From: Rubinisphaera margarita
GTDB taxonomy: Bacteria > Planctomycetota > Planctomycetia > Planctomycetales > Planctomycetaceae
Direction: 5' to 3'
Length of the DNA: 64,000 nt
Assembly: GCF_022267515.1 (NCBI RefSeq)
Contig: NZ_JAKFGB010000009.1
Location: 248,001 to 312,000 of the forward strand
The notes beneath the pieces were generated by a model. It was not told the origin of the DNA. It searched no databases and saw only the letters and a list, made by a program, of their open reading frames with translations. Position 1 is the first letter of the stretch. Each line of letters begins with the position of its first letter. Of the stretch, positions 49,674-61,722 are shown piece after piece. The position numbers were made by a program, and so were the translations under genes.

Positions 49674-50651
49674 ATGGCAAATAGCGACATCAACATCGAG
49701 AATGATCCACCAGCACCGCGGAAGCATGGCTTTCCAAGGCGTCTGACGATTCTGCTCGTCCTGGGTGTGGTGCTCGCTGGAGGGACAGGGTTTTACGTCT
49801 ATTTCTGGCTGACGCACCCGATCGGTTCAGGGCCTGCCAGTCCCAAAGTCGCTGTCGAGAACTATCAGGAAGTCTGGAGCGAACGCCCGGTGGTCCTGCT
49901 CGGATTTGGCGACAGCATCACCGCTGGATTTGGCGCCTCTCCCGGGAAGTCGTTCTTCCAGCGACTGCTTAAGAATCCCGAGGACGAGTTTCAAGACCTG
50001 AAAGAAATCACGCTGACAAGAGTGCTGCCCAACATCGAAGGAATCAACATCGCCCTGTCGGGTTCGACCTCGCTTGAAATGGTTGACGTCCTGCTGCCGA
50101 AAATCGAAACCTATCCTGAGGATACATTCGGCATCGTCATCGCATCGATCGGTGGCAATGATGTCATCCACATGTATGGTCGAACTCCGCCCCGCGAAGG
50201 AGCGATGTACGGAGCCACGATCGAAGACGCTCAGCCGTGGATCGAGAATTTCGATACCCGACTGACGCACATTCTCGACGAAATCAGCACTCACTTTCCG
50301 GGTGGCTATCACATCTTTCTGATGAACATCTACGATCCGACGGACGGGATTGGCGATGTCGTCAACGCCGGCCTACCGAGTTGGTCAGACGCCCGAGCTG
50401 TGCATGGAGCTTACAACGACGTCATCGAAGCGACCTGTAAGAAACGGGACGACACCACCCTGGTCGACATTTATCAGGAGTTCATGGGACACGGAATTCA
50501 TTCCACCCAGTTCTGGCGGTCCTTTTATCACTCCGAAGACCCGGGCTACTGGTACTACGACAATCTCGAAGACCCTAACGATCGGGGCTACGACTCGATC
50601 CGCAGACTGATGCTGAACCGGATTACGGACGTCATCCCCGGAAAACTATAG
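49674..50651 (+). CDS. Membrane-anchored SGNH/GDSL hydrolase
   Basis: A 325-residue protein with a short cytoplasmic N-terminus and one membrane helix (about 24-46), so the enzyme faces the periplasm. Block I is GFGDSITAGFG with S81 as nucleophile; block III is SIGGNDVIH. The final catalytic His is not certain and may be in the YHSEDPGYW region near residue 288. It acts as an esterase or lipase on an unknown ester, perhaps acetylated sugars. It begins 12 bp after the nucleotidyltransferase gene and is probably co-transcribed with it. Confidence 0.8.
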   Translation: MANSDINIENDPPAPRKHGFPRRLTILLVLGVVLAGGTGFYVYFWLTHPIGSGPASPKVAVENYQEVWSERPVVLLGFGDSITAGFGASPGKSFFQRLLKNPEDEFQDLKEITLTRVLPNIEGINIALSGSTSLEMVDVLLPKIETYPEDTFGIVIASIGGNDVIHMYGRTPPREGAMYGATIEDAQPWIENFDTRLTHILDEISTHFPGGYHIFLMNIYDPTDGIGDVVNAGLPSWSDARAVHGAYNDVIEATCKKRDDTTLVDIYQEFMGHGIHSTQFWRSFYHSEDPGYWYYDNLEDPNDRGYDSIRRLMLNRITDVIPGKL

Positions 50652-50725
50652 CGTCGACGGCTGAATTCATTCCTGACCCAGTCATCGCAACTACCCATAA
50701 TTCTTTTGAAACGAAATGATCTCTC

Positions 50726-52192
<1,467 letters not shown>

Positions 52193-52205
52193 TCTAACCC
52201 GCGAC

Positions 52206-52244
<39 letters not shown>

Positions 52245-52270
52245 GTCTTCGGGCGATATCGAAACGACAC

Positions 52271-52303
52271 CAAAGCCGCACGTGGCCTTCACGTGCGGCT
52301 TTG
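52271..52303 (+). terminator. Intrinsic terminator of gnd
   Basis: A perfect 14-bp stem (CAAAGCCGCACGTG, 52271-52284; CACGTGCGGCTTTG, 52290-52303) with a 5-base loop, followed by TCTGTTATG. The 3' side of the stem already contains TTT. Confidence 0.85.
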
Positions 52304-52350
52304 TCTGTTATGATATCGCTGCGAAACAATGATCTGAGTCTGGAGTTCTC

Positions 52351-53097
52351 ATGCGTATCGAACCACTCGGCACCGGCGGTTATCACCCGAATGAAGTCCG
52401 CCACACCGCCTGCTTTCTGTTGCCGGAATTGGACCTCGCTTTCGACGCCGGCACAGCTGCCTTCCGCCTGACCGAACGTCTGCAGAGCAAAGAGCTGCAC
52501 CTGTTCCTCACGCATCCGCACTGGGACCACATCATCGGGCTGACGTACCTCTACGTGCCGATGCTGCTCAAGCAGATCGAAGCCGTACATCTCTACGGAA
52601 ACCGCCACACGCTCGATGCGGTCAAAACCTGTCTGTTCTCCGAGCCGACATTCGCACACATGCCCGACTTTCAGCTGGTTGAACTCGATGCCATCGAGTC
52701 ACGGCAGTTGACCATCGGAGCATCGACCGTCCACTGGCAGCCACTTCCGAGTCATCCCGGCGGCTCGATGGCTTATCTCGTTGATGACGGCGACAAACGA
52801 TTCGCGTACGTCACCGACACCTATGTCGATGGAACGTACGACGAGTTTATTCGCGGGGTCGACCTGCTGATTCACGAATGTTACTTCAGCGACGAAACCA
52901 GCGAATGGGCGGAGAAAACCGGGCACAGCTATCTCACCCAGGTTGCGGAACTGGCTCAGCGAACAGGAAGCGGACAACTCCTGTTGACTCACATCGATCC
53001 CCGTGAAAACAACGATGCTCCCTGGGATCTGGCTCACACGAAGACAATCCATCCGGCTATCGACTACGCCCGCGATCTGCAGGCCGTGCAGGTGTGA
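52351..53097 (+). CDS. MBL-fold metallo-hydrolase
   Basis: A 248-residue cytosolic enzyme of the metallo-beta-lactamase fold. The metal motif HxHxDH is present as THPHWDHIIGL (about 49-59); further ligands are H-containing PSHPGGSMAY, the Asp in VTDTYVDG and the His in LLIHECYFSD, LLTHIDPREN. This order resembles RNase Z and phosphodiesterase-like MBL proteins, with a LIHE motif typical of the RNase Z/PhnP branch. Substrate, possibly a cyclic phosphodiester, is unknown. No clear partner gene. Confidence 0.83.
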   Translation: MRIEPLGTGGYHPNEVRHTACFLLPELDLAFDAGTAAFRLTERLQSKELHLFLTHPHWDHIIGLTYLYVPMLLKQIEAVHLYGNRHTLDAVKTCLFSEPTFAHMPDFQLVELDAIESRQLTIGASTVHWQPLPSHPGGSMAYLVDDGDKRFAYVTDTYVDGTYDEFIRGVDLLIHECYFSDETSEWAEKTGHSYLTQVAELAQRTGSGQLLLTHIDPRENNDAPWDLAHTKTIHPAIDYARDLQAVQV

Positions 53098-53372
53098 ACT
53101 TCTCTGTGGTTCAACAGCAGTTGAGTGCGGGTAACGCCTTGAGCACAATTCAGTAAGGCAGCCGGGAGTGCAGCGTTTATCGCACCTTGGTTGCATCCCG
53201 CAGCCGCCTCGTCAGGTTCCCTCGCCCCCGTGGGGGTGTATAGACCGGAGACATAGGTAACACATTTGGTCAAGCTGATGGCTTCCTTGGAGGAGGCTGC
53301 ATGGTCCCGAAAGTGTCTTGTCCGATGAGTGAGCGGATTGAGTCGGAAGTCTGCCTTGTGGCGCATGAAAAA
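53098..53372. other. Intergenic stretch, possible insertion-sequence end relic
   Basis: About 330 bp separate the MBL gene from the convergent clpB. The segment 53237-53275, whose complement contains AATGTGTTACCTATGTCTCC, resembles the terminal region seen beside IS481-type transposase genes. No transposase frame remains. This identification is from memory of similar ends and is uncertain. Confidence 0.25.
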
Positions 53373-53401
53373 ACGCAGCCCGGGAGCTTCCCGAGCTGCG
53401 T
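53373..53401 (-). terminator. Intrinsic terminator of clpB
   Basis: Stem ACGCAGC plus CGGG pairing with CCCG plus GCTGCGT (one C-A mismatch), loop AGCTT; on the minus strand it runs into a T6 tract. 25 bp past the clpB stop. Confidence 0.85.
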
Positions 53402-53425
53402 GTGGTTTGCGGGGCGACCTCATGC

Positions 53426-56068
53426 TCAGTTCTGAGCAAAGGTCAAATCGCCGTTCTGTTCGTCGACGAAGATCGTCGCTCCTTCTCCGAATTCGCCCGT
53501 CAGGATCGCGTTGGCCAGCGAGTTTTGCAGGCGGTTCTGGATCACCCGTTTGAGAGGCCGGGCCCCGTATTGCGGATCGTAACCTTCTTCGGCCAGCAGA
53601 GTGCGGGCGGCATCGGAGACTTCCAGGCTGAAGTCGTGCTGAGCCATCTGCTTCTGCAGCTTGCTGATCTGCAAATCGACGATCTGCCGAATGACGGTCC
53701 GGTCGAGCGGATGGAACACGATCACTTCATCGACGCGGTTCAGGAACTCCGGCAGGAAGTGCTTCCGCAGTTCTTTGATGGCCGTGTCGCGAACGGTCTC
53801 GTCGTCGAGTTCGCCCGAGTAGTTCATGATCTGAGTCGATCCGATGTTCGACGTCATCACGATGATCGAGTTCGTGAAGTCGACCGTCCGTCCCTGGCCA
53901 TCAGTCAGCCGCCCGTCGTCAAGGACTTGCAGCAGAACGTTGAAGACGTCCCGATGCGCCTTTTCGACTTCATCGAGCAGAATCACCGAGTACGGCTGCC
54001 GACGAACCGCTTCCGTAAGCCGGCCGCCTTCTTCATAGCCGACATATCCCGGAGGAGCCCCGATCAATCGGGCGACCGAATGCTGTTCCATGAACTCGCT
54101 CATGTCGATGCGGATCATGTTGCGTTCATCGTCGAACAGAAACTCGGCCAGTGCCTTGCAGAGCTCGGTTTTCCCGACGCCGGTGGGCCCGAGGAAAATG
54201 AACGACCCCACAGGCCGGTTTTTGTCCTGCAGGCCGGAACGCGATCGACGCACGGCATTCGAGACCGCGGTCACCGCTTCCGACTGATCAATCATTCGGC
54301 GATGAATCTCAGCTTCCATGTTGAGCAGCTTGTCGCGCTCGGTCTGCATCATCCGCGTGACCGGCACGCCGGTCCAGGAACTGACGATCGCGGCAATCTC
54401 TTCCGGGCCCACTTCGGTTCGCAGCAGTCGCGGCTTCGATGAGTCAGTCGCCTGTTGAGCCTCACTCGCGGCGGCTTCTTCGTCGAGCTTTTTCCGCAGC
54501 GACTTAACCCGGCTGTCGAGTTCGAACAGCTTCTGATAATCCTGCTCGTCGACCATCTGGCCGGAAGCCTGCTTTTCACGAACTTTGGCTTCGAGCTGAT
54601 TGTATTCGAGCTCGGCCTGTTCGAGCGTCTGGCGGGTTCCTTTGACGTCGCCCAGCCCGAGCTTCTCGGCTTCCCACTGCTCGTTGAGTTCGGCGAGTTG
54701 TCGCTTTACGCTGTCCATCTCAGTCTGAATCTCATCACGTTCGCGAGCCGCATGTTCTTCGTCTTCCTCGGCCAGCTGCCGAGCAGCCAGTTCGAGGCGA
54801 GTGAGACGACGCTGGAGAACATCGATCTCCGTGGGCACGCTGTGCATCTCGAGCGACACACGCGAGGCAGCTTCGTCGACCAGGTCAATCGCCTTGTCGG
54901 GCAGGAACCGGTCGTTGATGTAACGATCCGACAGAGTCGCCGCGGCTTCGAGAGCCGAGTCGCGGATCTTGATGCCGTGATGTTTCTCGTAGCGTTCTTT
55001 CAGCCCCCGCAGAATCGCAATCGTATCTTCGACGGTCGGCTCGTTGACGACGACCGGCTGGAATCGCCGTTCGAGGGCGGCATCTTTCTCGATGTACTTG
55101 CGGTACTCGTCCAGTGTCGTCGCTCCAACGCAGTGGACTTCACCCCGAGCCAGAGCCGGCTTGAGCAGGTTGGACGCATCCATCGCTCCTTCCGAGGCTC
55201 CCGCTCCGACGACGGTGTGCAGTTCATCGATGAAGAGGATGATCTGTCCGTTCGACTGTTCGACTTCACGAAGCACGGCTTTGAGACGATCTTCGAACTC
55301 GCCGCGATACTTCGCCCCGGCGACCAGAGCCCCCATGTCGAGTGCGACGACCTTTTTGTCTTTCAGCACCTGAGGCACGTCACCCAGCACGATGCGATGG
55401 GCCAGCCCTTCCACGATGGCCGTTTTTCCGACGCCCGGTTCGCCAATGAGAACCGGATTGTTCTTGCGGCGGCGGGAGAGGACCTGAACCACGCGGCGGA
55501 TTTCCGAATCGCGGCCGATGACCGGATCGATCTTCCCCTGTTTGGCCAGGGCAACGAGGTCTTTGCCGTAGCGTTCGAGCGACTGGTACTTGTCTTCCGG
55601 GTTCTGGTCGGTCACGGTCTGTCCGCCACGGACGGTCTGCAGAGCCGTGAGAATGTCCTGTTTCTTCACGCCGTTAAGTTCGAGCAGGCGTTTGGCCTGA
55701 TCGTCGTGTTCAGCCAGCGCGAGCAGCAGATGCTCGGTCGACACGAATTGATCGTGCATCTGTTCGGCCAGTGTTTGCGCCTTGTCGAGCAGGTCCATGA
55801 GCGCTCGCGAAGCTCCGGCGGCCTGGGCATTCGAGCCGGAAACCGAAGGCAGCCGCTTGAGCTCACCATCAATCATCGTGCTCAACTGCTGTTGATTGGC
55901 GCCGATCTTCTGTAGAAGTGGTTTGACGACGCCATCAGATTCTTCGAGCAACGCCATCAACAGGTGCAGAGGCAAGATCTGCTGATGATCCCGCTGCTCA
56001 GCCAGACGCTGTGCATTCTGCACGGCCTCCTGGGCTTTCACAGTCAATTTGTCGAATTTGAAGGCCAT
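53426..56068 (-). CDS. clpB: ATP-dependent disaggregase ClpB
   Basis: An 880-residue cytosolic Hsp100 chaperone that pulls proteins out of aggregates together with DnaK. Domain order is complete: Clp N-domain (about 1-150), first AAA+ module with Walker A GEPGVGKT (near 207) and FIDELH, the coiled-coil middle domain (about 410-530, with long charged helices), second AAA+ module with GPTGVGKTEL and ILLDEVEKAH, and the C-terminal small domain. The middle domain distinguishes it from ClpA/ClpC. ATG at 56068 follows GGAG. It lies 176 bp downstream of dnaK, separated by a terminator and a palindromic repeat. Confidence 0.97.
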   Translation of the reverse strand: MAFKFDKLTVKAQEAVQNAQRLAEQRDHQQILPLHLLMALLEESDGVVKPLLQKIGANQQQLSTMIDGELKRLPSVSGSNAQAAGASRALMDLLDKAQTLAEQMHDQFVSTEHLLLALAEHDDQAKRLLELNGVKKQDILTALQTVRGGQTVTDQNPEDKYQSLERYGKDLVALAKQGKIDPVIGRDSEIRRVVQVLSRRRKNNPVLIGEPGVGKTAIVEGLAHRIVLGDVPQVLKDKKVVALDMGALVAGAKYRGEFEDRLKAVLREVEQSNGQIILFIDELHTVVGAGASEGAMDASNLLKPALARGEVHCVGATTLDEYRKYIEKDAALERRFQPVVVNEPTVEDTIAILRGLKERYEKHHGIKIRDSALEAAATLSDRYINDRFLPDKAIDLVDEAASRVSLEMHSVPTEIDVLQRRLTRLELAARQLAEEDEEHAARERDEIQTEMDSVKRQLAELNEQWEAEKLGLGDVKGTRQTLEQAELEYNQLEAKVREKQASGQMVDEQDYQKLFELDSRVKSLRKKLDEEAAASEAQQATDSSKPRLLRTEVGPEEIAAIVSSWTGVPVTRMMQTERDKLLNMEAEIHRRMIDQSEAVTAVSNAVRRSRSGLQDKNRPVGSFIFLGPTGVGKTELCKALAEFLFDDERNMIRIDMSEFMEQHSVARLIGAPPGYVGYEEGGRLTEAVRRQPYSVILLDEVEKAHRDVFNVLLQVLDDGRLTDGQGRTVDFTNSIIVMTSNIGSTQIMNYSGELDDETVRDTAIKELRKHFLPEFLNRVDEVIVFHPLDRTVIRQIVDLQISKLQKQMAQHDFSLEVSDAARTLLAEEGYDPQYGARPLKRVIQNRLQNSLANAILTGEFGEGATIFVDEQNGDLTFAQN

Positions 56069-56128
56069 GATGATGACTCCAAATGGAGAGGTTTATGAAT
56101 GGAATTCAGGAAAGGGATCAAAGTCTCG

Positions 56129-56164
56129 GGGTGCCATGCCCACGCTCGCGTGGGCATGGCACCC
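56129..56164. repeat. Palindromic repeat family A, copy 3 (full length)
   Basis: The most complete copy: a perfect 16-bp stem GGGTGCCATGCCCACG (56129-56144) and CGTGGGCATGGCACCC (56149-56164) with loop CTCG. Located between dnaK and clpB. Confidence 0.9.
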
Positions 56165-56209
56165 GTTGATGATATTGCTCAACTGCAGTTATGTCGGTGC
56201 GTAAAAAAA

Positions 56210-56231
56210 GCCCCGGAGAGAACTCCGGGGC
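56210..56231 (-). terminator. Intrinsic terminator of dnaK
   Basis: A 9-bp perfect stem (GCCCCGGAG, 56210-56218; CTCCGGGGC, 56223-56231) with a 4-base loop, followed on the minus strand by T7. It lies 13 bp after the dnaK stop, so clpB is either on its own promoter or reached by read-through. Confidence 0.88.
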
Positions 56232-56244
56232 CCGGTTCTCTTCG

Positions 56245-58155
<1,911 letters not shown>

Positions 58156-58266
58156 CGCTGAATATCCTTTCGAGTTTCAATTTCGCGGTTGATTCTGATC
58201 TATGAGTTCCGATCGGTTCAGCCGGAGCTGGAGGAGACCGGACAGATTGGCATGCTGTGCGACTGG

Positions 58267-58293
58267 GCAGGATATTAAGCAACGCCTGTACCA
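58267..58293 (-). promoter_or_regulatory. Sigma-54-type (-24/-12) promoter candidate for dnaK
   Basis: On the minus strand TTGGTACAGGCGTTGCTT (from 58294 down to 58277) fits the consensus YTGGCACG-N4-TTGCW: GG at 58292-58291 and GC at 58280-58279 have the required 12-base distance, and only two positions between differ. The predicted start is near 58267, 112 bases before the dnaK codon. No good -35/-10 pair was found in the same stretch. Confidence 0.55.
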
Positions 58294-58378
58294 ATCGCTT
58301 TTCAAATGGCCAAGGCCCGGGAAACAGCTCGATTTCCACAGGTTTTCTACTAAGAACCCGGTCGCGAATACATCAGCA

Positions 58379-58440
58379 AGTGCCATTTTGGCATTGGTGG
58401 TTTTCGTCGAAAAGCTGTCCGCCTGGTGCCATTTTGGCAC
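58379..58440. promoter_or_regulatory. Two identical palindromes, candidate activator sites
   Basis: TGCCATTTTGGCA occurs at 58381-58393 and 58427-58439, 46 bp centre to centre. The second extends to the 15-base palindrome GTGCCATTTTGGCAC (58426-58440). They lie about 120 and 166 bp upstream of the predicted dnaK start, the usual place for enhancer-binding activators of sigma-54. Confidence 0.55.
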
Positions 58441-58530
58441 TTCGTCCGTGTGCCACCGGTGTTACGGGGTGATCGTGTCAGAAATCGTGTCATGACAATG
58501 AATTAGGATCTATTCAGCTGTTGCGGTTCC

Positions 58531-58559
58531 TTGACACTGCTGGAAGAGCAGGATACAAA
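58531..58559 (+). promoter_or_regulatory. Sigma-70-type promoter of pheA
   Basis: Perfect TTGACA (58531-58536), 17-base spacer, TACAAA (58554-58559). Predicted start about 58566. It supports the pheA start at 58638 and rules out the in-frame TTG at 58521. Confidence 0.65.
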
Positions 58560-58637
58560 GACCGACTTATTGACATCTTCATGGAGGAAGGGCCGCAGCA
58601 GACGCGCATCTGGAAACTTGAACCAGCGGAAGAGGTC

Positions 58638-59846
58638 ATGGCGAAAAAGAGCAGCGTGAAGAAGGGGTCGGGCTCGAAGGCGGAAGCGTCGAAGTCGAGC
58701 AAAGCCGCCGCGAGCAAGTCGAAGAGTACTGCCGCCAAGAAGCGTACGACCCCTGCCGGTAAGGCATCCGGTTCCCGGAATGTCGCTCCCGACGTCCAGA
58801 TCCGCCGGATCGACAAAGAACTGGTCGATCTGCTGAATCAGCGGTCCGAGCTGACGCTGGCATTGCTGCAGAAGCAGGCCGTTCCTCGCGAAGCGCTCTT
58901 CGATCCGCATGCCGATGACGAGCTCTGGTCAAAGCTGGCCGAACTGAATCGCGGCCCGCTTCCCGACAGTGCACTGCGAGCTGTCTTCCGCGAAATTCTG
59001 AGCGCCACCAAGCAGCGGATCAAGCGGCAGCGAGTGGCCTATCTTGGCCCCCTGTATAGCTTTACGCACTTTGCCGCTCTCGAACGGTTCGGCGGACATG
59101 CCGATCTGGTCGCCGTGAATACGATCGCATCCGTCTTCGAGGAAGTGAATCGCGGCCACACCGAATTCGGCATTGTTCCTATTGAGAACAGTACCGACGG
59201 GCGGATCGTGGACACGCTCGACATGTTCCAGCGGCTGCCACTGAAAATCTGCGGGGAACTGCAGATCGCCGTGCATCACAACCTGCTGTCGCGCTCGCCG
59301 CGAAGTGAAATCAGCGAGATCTACAGCAAGCCGCAGGCGTTGTCACAGTGTCGCGACTGGCTGTCCCGGAACATGCCGCATGCTGATCTGATCGAAGTGA
59401 CCAGCACCTCGACCGCTGCTCAACTGGCCCGCGACAAGCCGGGAGCAGGAGCTGTCGCGTCGCGTCAGGCGGCTCTACAGTATGATCTGGAAATTGTCGC
59501 AGACAACATCGAAGACAACCCGAACAACATCACGCGGTTCGCGGTCATCGGCGATGTCGAGACCAAGCCAACCGGGCACGATCGGACCTCGATTCTGCTG
59601 CAGATTACGCACGCTCCGGGATCGCTGTCGGATGCTCTCAACGCGTTCAAGCTGAATAAGGTCAACCTGACCTGGATCGAATCGTTCCCGCTGCGTGGAC
59701 CGGAATCGGGGTATCTCTTCTTCCTCGATTTCGAGGGGCACGAGAACGACGCCAAGACTAAGAAGACGCTGAACGCCCTCGAGAAGAAGGCGGTCGCCTT
59801 GCGTGTCCTTGGTTCGTATCCCCGCAGCGAGCCGGTCGACGGCTGA
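58638..59846 (+). CDS. pheA: Chorismate mutase/prephenate dehydratase
   Basis: A 402-residue bifunctional enzyme turning chorismate into prephenate and then phenylpyruvate for phenylalanine synthesis. After a Lys/Ser/Ala-rich tail (1-50, rich in KKS and KSK, histone-H1-like) comes a chorismate mutase helix bundle (about 55-110, IRRIDKELVDLLNQRSELT), the prephenate dehydratase domain (about 128-305, VAYLGPLYSFTHFAAL, GIVPIENSTDG, NNITRFAVIGD) and an ACT regulatory domain (about 315-395, RTSILLQITHAPGSL, WIESFPLRG). ATG at 58638 follows AAGAGG and lies downstream of the promoter. Feedback control by phenylalanine through the ACT domain is likely. Confidence 0.92.
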   Translation: MAKKSSVKKGSGSKAEASKSSKAAASKSKSTAAKKRTTPAGKASGSRNVAPDVQIRRIDKELVDLLNQRSELTLALLQKQAVPREALFDPHADDELWSKLAELNRGPLPDSALRAVFREILSATKQRIKRQRVAYLGPLYSFTHFAALERFGGHADLVAVNTIASVFEEVNRGHTEFGIVPIENSTDGRIVDTLDMFQRLPLKICGELQIAVHHNLLSRSPRSEISEIYSKPQALSQCRDWLSRNMPHADLIEVTSTSTAAQLARDKPGAGAVASRQAALQYDLEIVADNIEDNPNNITRFAVIGDVETKPTGHDRTSILLQITHAPGSLSDALNAFKLNKVNLTWIESFPLRGPESGYLFFLDFEGHENDAKTKKTLNALEKKAVALRVLGSYPRSEPVDG

Positions 59847-59908
59847 TCCCTGTGGCGTTCGCAGCGGCGGCATCCTGCCGCTGAATGAGCGTGCCACCTG
59901 GGAGATCG

Positions 59909-59937
59909 CACTGCTGGGCGAGCCAGCAGTGGCACCC
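59909..59937. repeat. Palindromic repeat, family D variant
   Basis: CACTGCTGG (59909-59917) and CCAGCAGTG (59923-59931) around GCGAG, followed by GCACCC. Related to the CACTGGCG/CGCCAGTG elements at 24364-24450, which share the GGCACC tail. Confidence 0.7.
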
Positions 59938-60047
59938 CGTAAACCGCACATGGAGCAGTCGGGCAAGCAGGACAGGGCTCCCGCCTGACTTCCTTCGTCG
60001 ACTACGAATCCAGTCTATTGCGAACACTGAGAGAAAGTTCCCTTATC

Positions 60048-61040
<993 letters not shown>

Positions 61041-61060
61041 AGAGCCTTTGCGGCTGATCG

Positions 61061-61609
61061 TCAGGAGTCGATGGTGAAGAACTCCCGGGCGGTGCGGACA
61101 TCCTTCAGCAGATCGGGATCGAATTCCTCACTCGGTTCTCCGTGCAGGACGCTGATGCCGCCAGTTGTTTCAAAGACAACCGCTTTGACCTGATCGTACC
61201 GGAGCACGTTCGCTTCCCGCAGCTTGGCCCGCAGGTCGTCCTTTGTAACATTGGCACGACTCAGGTTGCTCTCCAGTATCTGGCCTTCGACCATGAGCAG
61301 AATCGGCTCGTTGTCGATCAGGGTTTGCATAAACTCGGATCTGCGGATCACCGCAATCAGGGTTTGTCCGGCAAACAGCAGTGAAAGAGTAACCAACCCC
61401 AGCAGCAGGGAAGGGGACGGCGTCGCGATCGTGCTGGCGAACAGCGAGCCGAGGGCGATCGTCATCGCGAAGTCGAACGCGGACATCTTCGAGAAACTGC
61501 GCAGTCCGGCGATTCTCGTGAAGAGAATGATTGCGATATAGAACACGACCGAAGAGATCGCCGTCATCTGGATCTCGGTCCAGTCCGTGAGAATCCAGTC
61601 GCGCCACAT
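61061..61609 (-). CDS. DUF421 (YetF-like) membrane protein
   Basis: A 182-residue protein with three N-terminal membrane helices (about 15-33, 43-60 and 66-85) and a soluble DUF421 domain containing DNEPILLMVEGQILESNLSRANVTKDDLRAKLREANV. Family members such as B. subtilis YetF form membrane-bound dimers of unknown function. ATG at 61609 follows an AAGG site; an upstream TTG is less likely. It converges with the PfkB kinase gene, 20 bp apart. Confidence 0.87.
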   Translation of the reverse strand: MWRDWILTDWTEIQMTAISSVVFYIAIILFTRIAGLRSFSKMSAFDFAMTIALGSLFASTIATPSPSLLLGLVTLSLLFAGQTLIAVIRRSEFMQTLIDNEPILLMVEGQILESNLSRANVTKDDLRAKLREANVLRYDQVKAVVFETTGGISVLHGEPSEEFDPDLLKDVRTAREFFTIDS

Positions 61610-61722
61610 AGCCTTCGCTCCCGCTGTTGCTCCAGGTCCCAATCATACCGTCAGACGGTCGACCTGAAGTGCAGGTCCCGTTCCGAGAGCGCAGAACCTT
61701 CAGAAAGGGCGCCGTCCAACGC

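Noticed and set aside
53064..53423. A 119-codon minus-strand frame between the MBL gene and clpB
   Set aside because: It spans the clpB terminator and the possible insertion-sequence relic and has no domain; read as non-coding.
54455..55915. A 486-codon plus-strand frame opposite clpB
   Set aside because: Antisense shadow of clpB; no domain support.
58156..58637. CIRCE element (TTAGCACTC-N9-GAGTGCTAA) upstream of dnaK
   Set aside because: Looked for on both strands and not found; the palindromes present have a different sequence.
58521..58637. Longer PheA starting with TTG at 58521 or ATG at 58581
   Set aside because: The TTGACA-17-TACAAA promoter lies inside the longer version, and an AAGAGG site stands directly before the ATG at 58638.
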